A stretch of DNA of 29,246 bases from JBOICV01 sp050740255. Its GTDB lineage: Bacteria; Pseudomonadota; Gammaproteobacteria; Nevskiales; JBOICV01. Under the pieces are notes generated by a model. It ran no database searches, was not told the DNA's origin, and was given only the letters and a program-made list of their open reading frames with translations. A program made the position numbers and the translations under genes. This document shows, one piece after another, positions 1-8,420 of this stretch. The stretch spans positions 1 to 29,246 of the forward strand of contig JBOICV010000178.1 of assembly GCA_050740255.1 (NCBI GenBank). Reading direction: 5' to 3'. Position 1 is the first letter of the stretch, and each line of letters starts with the position of its first letter.

Positions 1-40
1 GGGTCGGGGTGAGGGGCATCATTCCCGCGACGGCGGGAAT
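1..40. repeat. Tail of a dispersed repeat plus a small palindromic repeat
   Basis: Positions 1-15 match positions 14475-14489 inside leuS at 14 of 15 bases, so this looks like the cut end of the same repeat family. Positions 21-28 (ATTCCCGC) and 33-40 (GCGGGAAT) form a perfect 8-bp stem around a 4-base loop, GACG. Short GC-rich hairpins of this kind recur between genes in many proteobacterial genomes. No coding content is seen in 1-95. Confidence 0.55.
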
Positions 41-95
41 CTTCTCCCTCCTGCAACCAGAACCCATGCCGGAATTGTATGAAATATGTAGTTTC

Positions 96-127
96 TTAGT
101 AAATAATTGTGTATAGTAATTTACTAA
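96..127. promoter_or_regulatory. Inverted repeat and -10 box over the antitoxin start; likely autoregulatory operator
   Basis: TTAGTAAAT (96-104) and ATTTACTAA (119-127) are perfect inverted copies, 14 bases apart. The right arm ends on the first base of the antitoxin ATG. A -10-like hexamer TATAGT (112-117) lies between the arms. Xre-type antitoxins commonly repress their own operon by binding such repeats. Autorepression here is inferred from position and symmetry. Confidence 0.55.
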
Positions 128-519
128 TGAATACAAATTTACAAGGTCAAATCGTACCTGCATCCGCCGCAGCCGAACAGGCGGTGCTCAGCGGTGCGGT
201 ATTGCGTGCCGCCTCTATCCTCGATTTGTCACAGAAAACGCTGGCCGAAATTCTCGGCACCAGCCCGGCGCAAATGACCCGTCTGGCGCAGGGCAAGGCG
301 CAACTCAACCCCGCCGACAAGACCGGTGAGTTGGCGCTCCTGTTCGTACGAATTTTTCGCAGCCTCGACGCCATAACCGGTAGCGACGACACAGCCTCGC
401 GCTCCTGGCTGCAGGCGGAGAACTTGGATCTGCGCGGGGTGCCGCTGGACTTGATTAAGACAGTGCAAGGACTGGTGCATGTCTGCGCGTATCTGGACAG
501 CGCGCGCGCTCGCCACTGA
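127..519 (+). CDS. Xre/MbcA/ParS-type antitoxin
   Basis: Antitoxin of a Xre-RES toxin-antitoxin pair, 130 aa from the ATG at 127. An in-frame GTG at 109 would add six residues. The N-terminal half contains a helix-turn-helix (around LSQKTLAEILGTSPAQMTRL). The C-terminal half resembles the toxin-binding domain of the Xre/MbcA/ParS family, which blocks the toxin's active site. The gene overlaps the downstream RES toxin by 41 nt in another frame, which suggests translational coupling. No Shine-Dalgarno is visible, and a TATAGT hexamer ends 9 nt before the ATG. Identification rests on domain pattern plus the RES neighbour and is fairly secure. Confidence 0.8.
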   Translation: MNTNLQGQIVPASAAAEQAVLSGAVLRAASILDLSQKTLAEILGTSPAQMTRLAQGKAQLNPADKTGELALLFVRIFRSLDAITGSDDTASRSWLQAENLDLRGVPLDLIKTVQGLVHVCAYLDSARARH

Positions 520-1192
520 GAAGCGCGCGTTCGAGGGCAAGGCCTGGCGTGCAGTCGAGGCCCAGCACATCGCCTCGACTCTGCGTCTGGTGGATTCCGG
601 TCTGCGCGGCGCCCAGGCTTTGCTGGAAGAGATGCTGGAACGCAGTAAGCCAGGGTCCTCAGTAGCGAAGCTGGACTATCTGTTGACCACACCCTTTCGT
701 TATCCGAGCGCGATGGGCTCGCGCTTCGGCGAGCCGGGCCAGTTCGGCTATTGGTATGGCGCCTTGGCCTGCCGCACCGCGCTGGCGGAACGGGCTTACT
801 GGATGTGGCGCTTCTGGCAGGCAGCGCCGACCGCGCAGCGCTCTCGAAATGCCGTGGCGCTGACATTGTTTCAAGCTGCGCTGCGTACGAAACAGGCGCT
901 CGACCTGACCCGGCCGCCACTCGAGAGCGCCCGCAAGAGCTGGATCGATCCGATGGATTACACCGCCACCCGCAAGCTGGCCAGCGAAGCGCGCAAGGCT
1001 GGTATGCAACTGATGCTGTACGAGTCAGTGCGCGACCCCGAACACGCGCCCGCGCTCGTGGTCTTCAACCCGCAGGCATTTTCACGCGGTAAACCGAGCG
1101 CGTATCAGACCTGGTTTGCGTATGTAAGTGCGACTGGCGCGGCGGTGAGTCGGACCGGCGAGCAGGAACGGCATGAATTCCAGTTCCCATGA
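479..1192 (+). CDS. RES-domain toxin (NAD+-degrading)
   Basis: Toxin of the Xre-RES pair, 237 aa. Characterised RES toxins (for example MbcT) deplete cellular NAD+ by phosphorolysis or hydrolysis. The residues that name the family are visible: Arg82 in GSRF, Glu104 in ALAER, and Ser183 in YESVRD. They are spaced as expected, and aromatic residues Tyr91 and Tyr93 lie between the first two. The chosen ATG is preceded by AAGGA about 8 nt upstream and lies inside the antitoxin gene, so the two are cotranscribed. The protein appears full length and intact. The N-terminal 60 residues are an Ala/Arg/Glu-rich helical stretch. Confidence 0.82.
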   Translation: MSARIWTARALATEKRAFEGKAWRAVEAQHIASTLRLVDSGLRGAQALLEEMLERSKPGSSVAKLDYLLTTPFRYPSAMGSRFGEPGQFGYWYGALACRTALAERAYWMWRFWQAAPTAQRSRNAVALTLFQAALRTKQALDLTRPPLESARKSWIDPMDYTATRKLASEARKAGMQLMLYESVRDPEHAPALVVFNPQAFSRGKPSAYQTWFAYVSATGAAVSRTGEQERHEFQFP

Positions 1193-1231
1193 GCATTTTT
1201 GCGGTTTGGAAGCCGCGCCGACAAGCTATGA

Positions 1232-1268
1232 TTGACTCGCGCCTACGATTCTATAATACTAGTATTAT
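1232..1268 (+). promoter_or_regulatory. arsR promoter and 16-bp palindromic operator
   Basis: ATAATACTAGTATTAT at 1253-1268 is a perfect 16-bp palindrome. It overlaps a consensus -10 hexamer TATAAT (1252-1257) and the A and T of the arsR start codon. TTGACT (1232-1237) resembles a -35 box, but its 14-base spacing to TATAAT is short. ArsR/SmtB repressors bind AT-rich dyads over their own promoters, so metalloid-responsive autorepression is expected. Transcription from this -10 would begin only a few bases before the ATG. Confidence 0.65.
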
Positions 1269-1593
1269 GAATACGAAAGCGGCGGTGCAACGGCTCTCGG
1301 CTCTGGCGCAGGACACGCGCTTAGCTATCTTCCGGTTACTGGTACAAAAGGGCCCCGCCGGCCTTTGTGTCGGCGACATCGGCGACAAGCTGAAAGTAGC
1401 GCCGGCCACGCTCTCCTTCCATCTCAAGGAACTCACACACGCCGGACTGATAAGGGCTAGTCAGGAGGGTCGGTTCATCTACTACGCTCCCGACTTCAAG
1501 GTCATGAATTCGCTACTTGCTTACCTCACCGAGAACTGTTGCGGCGGGCGCGACTGCGCGCCGGTCTGCGAACCCAGGCAAAAAGCGGCATAA
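1267..1593 (+). CDS. arsR: ArsR/SmtB-family metalloregulatory repressor
   Basis: Winged-helix repressor of the arsenic cassette, 108 aa. The ATG at 1267 is chosen because the family usually starts just before a helix like AAVQRLSALAQDTRL, although the frame is open upstream to 1189. The recognition helix is around APATLSFHLKEL, followed by the wing (EGRFIYYAP). A C-terminal cluster Cys91, Cys92, Cys97 and Cys101 could bind As(III) or Sb(III). Cys34 is close to the position used in some other ArsR proteins. Binding of the metalloid is expected to release the operator at 1253-1268. arsC follows after a 3-nt gap. There is no Shine-Dalgarno, so translation may be leaderless. Confidence 0.85.
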   Translation: MNTKAAVQRLSALAQDTRLAIFRLLVQKGPAGLCVGDIGDKLKVAPATLSFHLKELTHAGLIRASQEGRFIYYAPDFKVMNSLLAYLTENCCGGRDCAPVCEPRQKAA

Positions 1594-1596
1594 CCG

Positions 1597-2091
1597 ATGG
1601 CGCAAGTGACGTACAACGTCCTGTTTCTCTGCACCGGCAATTCTGCTCGCAGCATCATGGCGGAAGCCCTGCTCAATACGCTCGGCAAGGGCCGGTTCAA
1701 GGCCTACAGCGCGGGCAGTTTCCCGACTGGCACAGTGAATCCGCTCGCCATTGAGTTGGTGCAGTCCACGGGTTACGCGATAGACAATTTACGTAGCAAG
1801 AGCTGGGATGAGTTCGTCCAATCCGGCGCCCCTAAGATGGACTTCATCTTCACCGTCTGCGACAAGGCAGCGGGTGAGACCTGCCCGGTGTGGCCTGGTC
1901 AACCCGTTTCGGCGCACTAGGGCTTTGAAGACCCAGCCGCCGAACAGGGATCCGATGCCAAGAAAAAAGAAATCTTCGAGAAGGTGTTCAAGGAGATCAA
2001 GCGCCGCATCCAGCTCCTTCTGGCGCTGCCTATAGATCATATCGACCGCATGTCGCTGCAAAACGAACTGCGCTCGGTCGCTTACCGATAG
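1597..2091 (+). pseudogene. arsC: Arsenate reductase (LMW-phosphatase type) interrupted by an amber codon
   Basis: Reduces arsenate to arsenite. It belongs to the low-molecular-weight tyrosine-phosphatase class. The P-loop CTGNSAR (Cys12 to Arg18) is intact, and Cys88 and Cys95 in VCDKAAGETC match the resolving cysteines of thioredoxin-coupled ArsC. At 1918-1920 an in-frame TAG replaces what is normally Trp in the conserved stretch AHWG-xx-DPAA. The same frame then continues with good family sequence (GFEDPAAEQG, then the C-terminal helix) to a TAG at 2089-2091. The full product would be 164 aa; as written it stops at 107 aa. One G-to-A change explains this. It may be a true nonsense mutation, a suppressed codon or a sequence error. 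aqpS starts 3 nt after the second stop. Confidence 0.82.
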
Positions 2092-2094
2092 ACC

Positions 2095-2751
2095 GTGATT
2101 TCCCGACGCGCAATTGCCGAGCTGATCGGTACCGCGATGCTGCTCGCGGCGATAGTAGGATCGGGCATCATGGCCGAACGCCTGGCGGATGGAAACGAAG
2201 CGCTTGCCTTGCTGGCTAACTCGTTAGCGACCGGCGGGGCGCTAATCGCCATATTGCTGACCGTAGGTCCCATTTCGGGTGCCCACCTGAACCCGATGGT
2301 CAGTTTTGCGCTGGCCGCGCAGGGTGCTTTTAGCTGGCGTGATGTGCCCGCCTATTGGGTGGCGCAGCTACTGGGTGCGTTACTAGGGGTGCTCGCTGCG
2401 CACGCAATGTTTGGCCTGCCGCTCATTGAAATCTCGACCAAAGCGAGGGCGGGTTTACCCCTCGTATGGAGCGAGTTTGTCGCAACATTGGGATTGCTGT
2501 CGGTTGTCTTGCTCGGACTGCGCCAGCGCACCGAAGCCGTGCCTTATGCCGTGGCAGCTTATATCACCGCCGCCTACTGGTTTACCGCTTCGACTTCATT
2601 CGCCAACCCGGCGGTTACAGTTGCGCGAGCACTGACGGACACGTTTACCGGTATCCGGCCGTTCGACGTTCCGAATTTCGTGCTCGGTCAAGTCGGGGGT
2701 ACTTTAGCCGCACTGTTGCTGCTGCGATCTGACTACAAGATTCCTGAATAG
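2095..2751 (+). CDS. aqpS: Aquaglyceroporin of the arsenic cassette (AqpS-like)
   Basis: MIP-family channel, 218 aa with six predicted membrane spans, starting at GTG 3 nt after the end of the arsC frame. The two half-helix motifs are present. The first is NPM (66-68, in GAHLNPMVS), a change from NPA. The second is a standard NPA (171-173), followed by the conserved Arg178. An aquaporin placed directly after arsR and arsC matches the AqpS arrangement. There the channel replaces an ArsB/Acr3 pump and lets arsenite made by ArsC leave down its gradient. No ArsB, Acr3 or ArsH gene is present in the window. The arsenic role is inferred from context. Confidence 0.82.
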   Translation: MISRRAIAELIGTAMLLAAIVGSGIMAERLADGNEALALLANSLATGGALIAILLTVGPISGAHLNPMVSFALAAQGAFSWRDVPAYWVAQLLGALLGVLAAHAMFGLPLIEISTKARAGLPLVWSEFVATLGLLSVVLLGLRQRTEAVPYAVAAYITAAYWFTASTSFANPAVTVARALTDTFTGIRPFDVPNFVLGQVGGTLAALLLLRSDYKIPE

Positions 2752-2796
2752 GATCGAAAGCTGACACTCATGCTGGGCTAGAGTCAAAATCTGCAG

Positions 2797-5677
2797 TCAG
2801 GCCGCTCTGATCTTCTTCTTAGCCGGCGCGATCTGCGACAACTGCGCCAGAAAGCGACCGGTGTAAGAAGTCGGATGCCGCGCGATATCCTCCGGCTGGC
2901 CGACGGCAAGCACCGTCCCGCCGCCGTCGCCGCCCTCCGGGCCCAGGTCAACTACCCAGTCGGCGGTCTTGATCACGTCGAGATTGTGCTCGATCACGAT
3001 CACGGTATTGCCGTGATCGCGCAACCGATGCAGCACGCCGAGCAGTTGCGCGATGTCGTGAAAGTGCAGGCCGGTGGTGGGTTCGTCAAGGATGTAAAGC
3101 GTGCGGCCGGTGTCGCGCCGGGATAATTCTTTCGCCAGCTTGATGCGTTGCGCCTCGCCGCCGGAAAGGGTGGTCGCGTTCTGCCCGAGCTTGATATAGG
3201 ACAGACCGACATCCATCAGGGTCTGCAGCTTGATCGCCAGGCTCGGCACGGCGCTGAAGAAGGCGAGCGCGTCCTCAACCGTAAGCTCCAGCACTTCATT
3301 GACGCTCTTGCCCTTGTAGCGGATCTCGAGCGTCTCGCGGTTGTAGCGTTTGCCATGGCAGACGTCGCAGGTGACGTAGATGTCCGGCAGAAAGTGCATC
3401 TCGACCTTGATGACGCCGTCGCCCTGGCAGGCTTCGCAGCGCCCACCCTTGACGTTGAACGAGAAGCGGCCGGCTTCGTAGCCGCGCGCGCGACTCCGGC
3501 ACCGCGGAGAATAACTCGCGGATCGGCGTGAACAGACCGGTGTAGGTCGCCGGATTCGAGCGCGGCGTGCGGCCGATGGGGGCCTGATCAATATCAATGA
3601 CTTTATCGAGCTGTTCGAGCCCGCTGAGATCGTCGAAGGGCGCGGCCTTGGTGGACGCGCCGTTCAGATCGAAGGCAGCCTGTGCGTAAAGCGTGTCGTT
3701 GATCAGCGTGGACTTGCCCGAACCGGAGACGCCGGTGATGCAGGTCATCAGCCCGATGGGAATCTCGACTTCCACGTTCTTGAGATTATTGCCGCGCGCG
3801 CCCTTGAGCTTAAGCACGCGCTTCGAGTCGAATTGGGTGCGCAGCGGCGGCACTGTTATATGCCGTTTGCCGGAAAGATACTGGCCCGTGATCGAGCGGG
3901 GACTACGCTCGATGTCCCCGGCGCTGCCCTGGGCGACGACTTCGCCGCCGTGCACGCCGGCGCCCGGCCCGATGTCCAGTAAATGATCCGCGGCGCGGAT
4001 GGCTTCCTCGTCGTGCTCGACCACAATCACGGTGTTGCCGAGATCGCGCAAGCGCGTGAGCGTGTCCAACAGGCGCCGGTTGTCGCGCTGGTGCAGGCCT
4101 ATGGAGGGCTCGTCGAGTACATACATGACCCCCACCAGACCCGCGCCGATTTGCGAGGCAAGCCGGATGCGCTGAGCTTCGCCGCCGGAGAGGGTTTCGG
4201 CGCTACGGGCGAGGCTCAAGTATTCCAGGCCGACGTTGCCGAGGAAATCCAGACGCTGGCGGATTTCCTTGAGAATGGGCGCGGCGATCTCGCCACGATG
4301 ACCGGGCAGCTTGAGTTCCGCCGCCCATTGCCGCGAGTGCGCAATGGAATGCCGGGATAGCTCCGGCAGAGGGGTATCACCCACATACACATGCCGCGCG
4401 CTGCGGTTCAGGCGCGCGCCGCCGCATTCGGGGCAGGGCTGGTCGCCCAGATACTTGGCGAGTTCCTCGCGCACGATTTCCGAATCGGTTTCGCGATAGC
4501 GCCGCTCGAGATTGGGCAGGATGCCCTCGAAGGGGTAGCGCTGGCGTCGCCGCTCGAAACGCGCACCGGGAAAATTGAAGGTGATTTTCTCGCCCGCGCT
4601 GCCCTGTAACAGCACCTGCTGGATTTTCTGCGGGAGCTGTTCGAAGGGCGTATTCACGTCGAAGCCGTAGTGCTCGGCCAGCCCCTGAATCAGCGAGAAG
4701 TAATAGGCATTGCGCTTGTCCCAGCCGCGGATCGCACCGCTGGCCAGCGACAACTCCGCGTGTGCGACCACGCGCGCCGCGTCGAACACCGAGCGGGTGC
4801 CGATGCCATCGCAGGCCGGGCAGGCGCCGTGCGGGCTGTTGAAAGAGAACAGCCGCGGTTCCAGCTCCGCCAGCGAGTAACCGCAATGCGGGCAGGCAAA
4901 CTTGGCCGAGAACACGATCGGCTCGGACTTGTCGTCGTCGAGGCGGCGCAATTGCAGCATGCCGTCCGCAATCTTGAGTCCGGTTTCAAAGGATTCCGAC
5001 AGGCGTTGCTTGAAACCCTGTTCACTAGCGCCGTCGCCGGCGCGGGGACGTACCTTGAAGCGGTCAATGACCACTTCGATATCGTGCTTGAGTTTGGGAT
5101 TAAGCCTGGGCGCGGCATCCAGGTCGTACAACTTGCCGTCCACGCGCGCGCGCACGAAACCCTGGCCGCGCATCTGCTCGAACACCTCGCGATACTCGCC
5201 TTTACGGCCCTGAATCAGCGGCGCCAGCAGCATCCAGCCCGATTCCGGCGGCAGGGCCAGCACCTGATCCACCATTTGCGAGATCGTCTGCGCGTTCAAC
5301 TCGACGCCGTGGTCCGGGCAGCGCGGAATGCCGGTGCGCGCGTAGAGCAGACGCAGATAGTCATAAATCTCGGTCACAGTGCCGACGGTGGAACGCGGAT
5401 TATGCGAGGTGGATTTCTGCTCGATCGAGATGGCGGGCGACAAGCCCTCGATCTGGTCCACGTCCGGCTTTTCCATGATGGACAGGAACTGCCGGGCGTA
5501 GGCCGAGAGTGATTCCACGTAGCGGCGCTGGCCTTCGGCGTACAGGGTGTCGAAGGCGAGCGAAGACTTGCCCGAGCCGGACAGGCCGGTGATGACGATG
5601 AGCTTGTCGCGCGGCAGCTCAAGCGAGATGTTCTTGAGATTGTGCGTGCGTGCGCCGCGGATGGTGATCTTGTCCAT
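2797..5677 (-). pseudogene. uvrA: UvrA, excinuclease ABC subunit A, with a frameshift
   Basis: DNA damage-recognition ATPase of nucleotide excision repair. It starts at ATG 5677 (MDKITIRGARTHNLKN). Visible parts are Walker A GLSGSGKS (31-38), the first ABC signature LSGGEAQRIRLAS, the second Walker A GVSGSGKS, a zinc finger (CEAC and CDVC), a second LSGGEAQR, and the Walker B region LDEPTTGLHFHD. The frame breaks near residue 730 at 3483-3492, after PESRAR. It resumes with GYEAGRFSFN in another frame. Restoring one CG unit to the (CG)5 run rejoins them exactly into a 960-aa protein, close to the usual length. Read literally, the product loses most of the C-terminal ATPase half. Dinucleotide slippage or an assembly error are the likely causes. 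An in-frame TTG at 5701 is an alternative start. Confidence 0.9.
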
Positions 5678-5758
5678 GAGGCTTGGAGCCGGCAAAAGCA
5701 AACTTGCTACTATAACGCCTCAGAATGTCCCGCTGAAAACCCCAATTCCTCCAGGCAG

Positions 5759-6925
5759 ATGAACCCGACCGAACTGCGCGCCGCGCTCGGCCTGGCGCTG
5801 GTGTTTGTGCTGCGCCTGCTAGGCCTGTTCATGGTCTTGCCGGTGTTTGCGCTGTACGCCCGCGATCTGGCCGATGTGACGCCGACCCGGCTTGGCCTGG
5901 CGCTTGGGGTATATGGGCTCACCCAGGCACTATTGCAAGCCCCGATGGGCTTGCTGTCCGACCGGCTCGGCCGCAAGCCCGTGATCGCCGCGGGTACGGG
6001 TGTGTTCGTGCTCGGCAGCGTGATCGCGGGCGCGGCACAGGATGTGGATTGGGTCATCATCGGCCGCGCGCTGCAGGGCGCGGGCGCCGTCGGCGCCGCC
6101 ACCAGCGCGCTGCTGGCCGACATGACGCGCGAATCCCAGCGCACCAAGGCGATGGCCTTGCTGGGTATCTGCATTGGCCTGACGTTTCTGCTGGCGCTGG
6201 TGCTGGGACCGCTATTGCAGGGCAGCTTGGGTGTATCAGGGATGTTTTACCTGAGTGCGGGTCTGGGCTTGGTCTGTCTGCCGCTGCTGTACTTTTGGGT
6301 GCCACCGGCGCCGGCCTTGCCGACGCGACTTGAGGGTGATGTGTGGGCCGATGTGCGAGCCGTGCTGAGCGATCCTGCCTTGCTCCGGCTCGATGCCGGC
6401 ATCTTCATCCAGCATGCCCTGCTCACCGCGCTATTCGTCGCCGTGCCGATCGCCTTGCACGACACCGCGGGCCTGGAGCAATCCGCTCACTGGCAGATTT
6501 ATCTGCCGGTGCTGCTGCTGTCGCTTGGTGGAACGCTTCCTTTATATCTGCTGGGCGAAAACTGGGGTCGGCCGCAGCTTGCGCTGGGGATAGCCATCGT
6601 TCTGCTCGCGCTGTCGCAGCTTGGCCTGCTGGTGTTTCACGCCGATGTGTCGAGCATCGGCGCGATGCTGGTGTTGTTTTTTGCCGGGTTCAACCTGCTG
6701 GAGGCGACCCTGCCTTCGCTGGTCTCGAAAGCCGCGCCGATGCAGCGCCGTGGCACCGCGCTTGGGATTTTTTCCAGCCTGCAATTCCTCGGTATTTTCT
6801 GTGGAGGCCTCTTAGGCGGAGCCTTGCTAGGCCCTTTTGGGGTACAAGGGATTTTCGCTGCCGGCGCCGTCCTTGCGCTGCTCTGGCTGGGCTTCGCAAT
6901 TCCGCAGCGTCCCAGGTCGCTATAA
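5759..6925 (+). CDS. MFS transporter (YajR-like drug/H+ antiporter family)
   Basis: Inner-membrane major-facilitator protein, 388 aa, about 12 predicted spans. The loop 2-3 motif A is clear (LLSDRLGRKPV), and a motif C-like Gly/Pro-rich helix follows. It resembles YajR-type transporters without the C-terminal soluble domain. The ATG at 5759 is chosen because the upstream extension of the frame overlaps the divergent uvrA and has no homologous look. The 81-bp gap to uvrA contains TATAAC (5711-5716), a possible -10. The order uvrA / MFS / ssb is found in pseudomonads and other proteobacteria. Substrate unknown. Confidence 0.85.
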   Translation: MNPTELRAALGLALVFVLRLLGLFMVLPVFALYARDLADVTPTRLGLALGVYGLTQALLQAPMGLLSDRLGRKPVIAAGTGVFVLGSVIAGAAQDVDWVIIGRALQGAGAVGAATSALLADMTRESQRTKAMALLGICIGLTFLLALVLGPLLQGSLGVSGMFYLSAGLGLVCLPLLYFWVPPAPALPTRLEGDVWADVRAVLSDPALLRLDAGIFIQHALLTALFVAVPIALHDTAGLEQSAHWQIYLPVLLLSLGGTLPLYLLGENWGRPQLALGIAIVLLALSQLGLLVFHADVSSIGAMLVLFFAGFNLLEATLPSLVSKAAPMQRRGTALGIFSSLQFLGIFCGGLLGGALLGPFGVQGIFAAGAVLALLWLGFAIPQRPRSL

Positions 6926-6962
6926 TCCCCGTTTCGCCCAGAACCCAATAGAAGGAGCAGCC
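6921..6962 (+). promoter_or_regulatory. Candidate ssb promoter -10 box and ribosome binding site
   Basis: A consensus TATAAT (6921-6926) overlaps the TAA stop of the MFS gene, 36 nt before the ssb ATG. AAGGAG lies 7-12 nt before that ATG. No convincing -35 or LexA box is seen. The promoter call is inference from the hexamer; the ribosome binding site is clear. Confidence 0.45.
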
Positions 6963-7412
6963 ATGGCGCGCGGCGTCAACAAAGTGATTTTGATAGGCAA
7001 TCTGGGTAAAGACCCGGAGATCCGCTACTTTCCGAGCGGCGACTCCGTGTGCAATGTATCCATCGCGACGACCGACACCTGGAGCGACAAGCAGTCCGGC
7101 GAGAAGAAAGAACATACGGAATGGCATAACTTGGTCTTTCGGAAAAAAATGGCTGAAATCGTTGCGCAATACCTGAAGAAGGGCTCGAAGATTTACGTCG
7201 AGGGCAGTATTCGCAGCCGCAAATGGCAGGACAAAGAAGGCAAGGACCGCTATATCACTGAAATCCAGGTCCAGGACATGCAAATGCTGGACGGCAAGCC
7301 CGGTGGCGCCAGCACCGCCGCGATGGACGATCATCGGCCCGCCTCCTCAGGCGGCGGCAAACCGCCGGCGGCTGCCGCTGACGGCCCGATGGATGACGAT
7401 ATTCCGTTCTGA
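6963..7412 (+). CDS. ssb: Single-stranded DNA-binding protein
   Basis: Coats single-stranded DNA in replication, repair and recombination, and recruits partners through its tail. The product is 149 aa. The N-terminal OB fold is typical (ARGVNKVILIGNLGKDPEIR, then WHNLVFRKKMAEIVAQYLKKGS). A Gly/Pro/Ala-rich linker follows, then the acidic tip DDDIPF that binds partner proteins. The start is set by the AAGGAG box and the family's usual N terminus. The gene sits directly after the MFS gene. Confidence 0.97.
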   Translation: MARGVNKVILIGNLGKDPEIRYFPSGDSVCNVSIATTDTWSDKQSGEKKEHTEWHNLVFRKKMAEIVAQYLKKGSKIYVEGSIRSRKWQDKEGKDRYITEIQVQDMQMLDGKPGGASTAAMDDHRPASSGGGKPPAAAADGPMDDDIPF

Positions 7413-7439
7413 TCGCCCCCGCTCTTATAGACAATCACC

Positions 7440-8420
7440 ATGCGCGCTATCGTTTGCAAACAATTCGGTCCGCCCGAACAACTGGTGTTGGAGGACGTAC
7501 CGGCACCGGCCAAGCTTGCGCCCGGCGATGTACATATCCGGGTGCACGCGGTCGGTGTGAATTTTCCGGATACGCTGATCATCCAGGGCAAATACCAGTT
7601 CCGCGCCGAACCGCCGTTTACTCCGGGCGGTGAGGTGGCGGGCGAAGTGCTTGCGGTGGGCGAGAAGGTCAAGCAATTCAAGCCCGGCGACAGAGTGGTG
7701 ACCGTGCAAACCCATGGCGGCCTTGCCGAAGAGATGGTTTGCACTGCGATGGGCGTGCTGCCGGCGCCGGCCGGCATGGACTATGTCGAGGCCGCGGCCT
7801 ATCCGATGGCCTACGGCACTTCCTATTACGCGCTCAAACAACGCGGCCGGCTCAAAGCCGGCGAAACCTTGCTGGTGCTGGGCGCGGCCGGCGGCGTGGG
7901 ACTCACCGCGGTGGAGTTGGGCAAGCTGATGGGCGCGCGAGTGATTGCGGCGGCAAGCTCCGATGAAAAACTGGCCGTGTGCAAGCAGCAGGGCGCGGAC
8001 GAAGTCATCAATTACGCCAGGGAAGATTTGAAAGAACGGGTCAAGGCGCTGACCAAGGGCCAGGGCGCGGACGTGATTTACGACCCGGTCGGCGGCGATT
8101 TCACGCAGACCAGCCTGTCCTGCATCAACTGGGACGGCCGGCTGCTGGTGATCGGTTTTGCTTCCGGCCCCATTCCTTCCATCGCCGCCAACCGCCTGCT
8201 GCTCAAAAGCTGCTCGCTGGTTGGCGTGTTCTGGGGTGCTTCAATGATGCGTGAGCCGCAGGCCAATATGGAGAATTTTCGCCAGCTTGCCCAGTGGCAT
8301 GCCGAGGGCAAGTTGAAGCCGCATGTGTCGAAGACCTATGAGCTCAAAGATGCGTCGCAAGCCCTGAGCGACATGCTCGCGCGCAAGGCCACCGGCAAGC
8401 TGGTCGTGAAGGTGCGCTGA
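7440..8420 (+). CDS. Zinc-free NADPH:quinone oxidoreductase-like protein (MDR family)
   Basis: Medium-chain dehydrogenase/reductase, 326 aa, quinone-oxidoreductase branch, expected to reduce quinones or enone substrates with NADPH in the cytoplasm. The N-terminal GroES-like domain has GVNFPDTLIIQG and PGGEVAGEV. The Rossmann domain carries GAAGGVG (148-154). The zinc-ligand pattern of alcohol dehydrogenases is absent. The C terminus ends with GKLVVKVR, as in the family. There is no Shine-Dalgarno before the ATG. TATAGA (7426-7431) ends 8 nt upstream, compatible with a leaderless transcript. Its stop overlaps the miaB start by one base, so it may head the miaB operon. The natural substrate is not readable. 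Confidence 0.88.
   Translation: MRAIVCKQFGPPEQLVLEDVPAPAKLAPGDVHIRVHAVGVNFPDTLIIQGKYQFRAEPPFTPGGEVAGEVLAVGEKVKQFKPGDRVVTVQTHGGLAEEMVCTAMGVLPAPAGMDYVEAAAYPMAYGTSYYALKQRGRLKAGETLLVLGAAGGVGLTAVELGKLMGARVIAAASSDEKLAVCKQQGADEVINYAREDLKERVKALTKGQGADVIYDPVGGDFTQTSLSCINWDGRLLVIGFASGPIPSIAANRLLLKSCSLVGVFWGASMMREPQANMENFRQLAQWHAEGKLKPHVSKTYELKDASQALSDMLARKATGKLVVKVR

Noticed and set aside
1918..1920. Pyrrolysine or other recoded amber in arsC
   Set aside because: The residue is normally Trp, not in the active site, and no Pyl machinery is visible; a point mutation or error is more likely.
3483..3492. Programmed frameshifting in uvrA
   Set aside because: No slippery heptamer or stimulatory structure is apparent, and UvrA is not known to use recoding; loss of a CG unit is simpler.
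5678..5758. LexA/SOS box between uvrA and the MFS gene
   Set aside because: No CTGT-N8-ACAG-like palindrome could be found in the gap.
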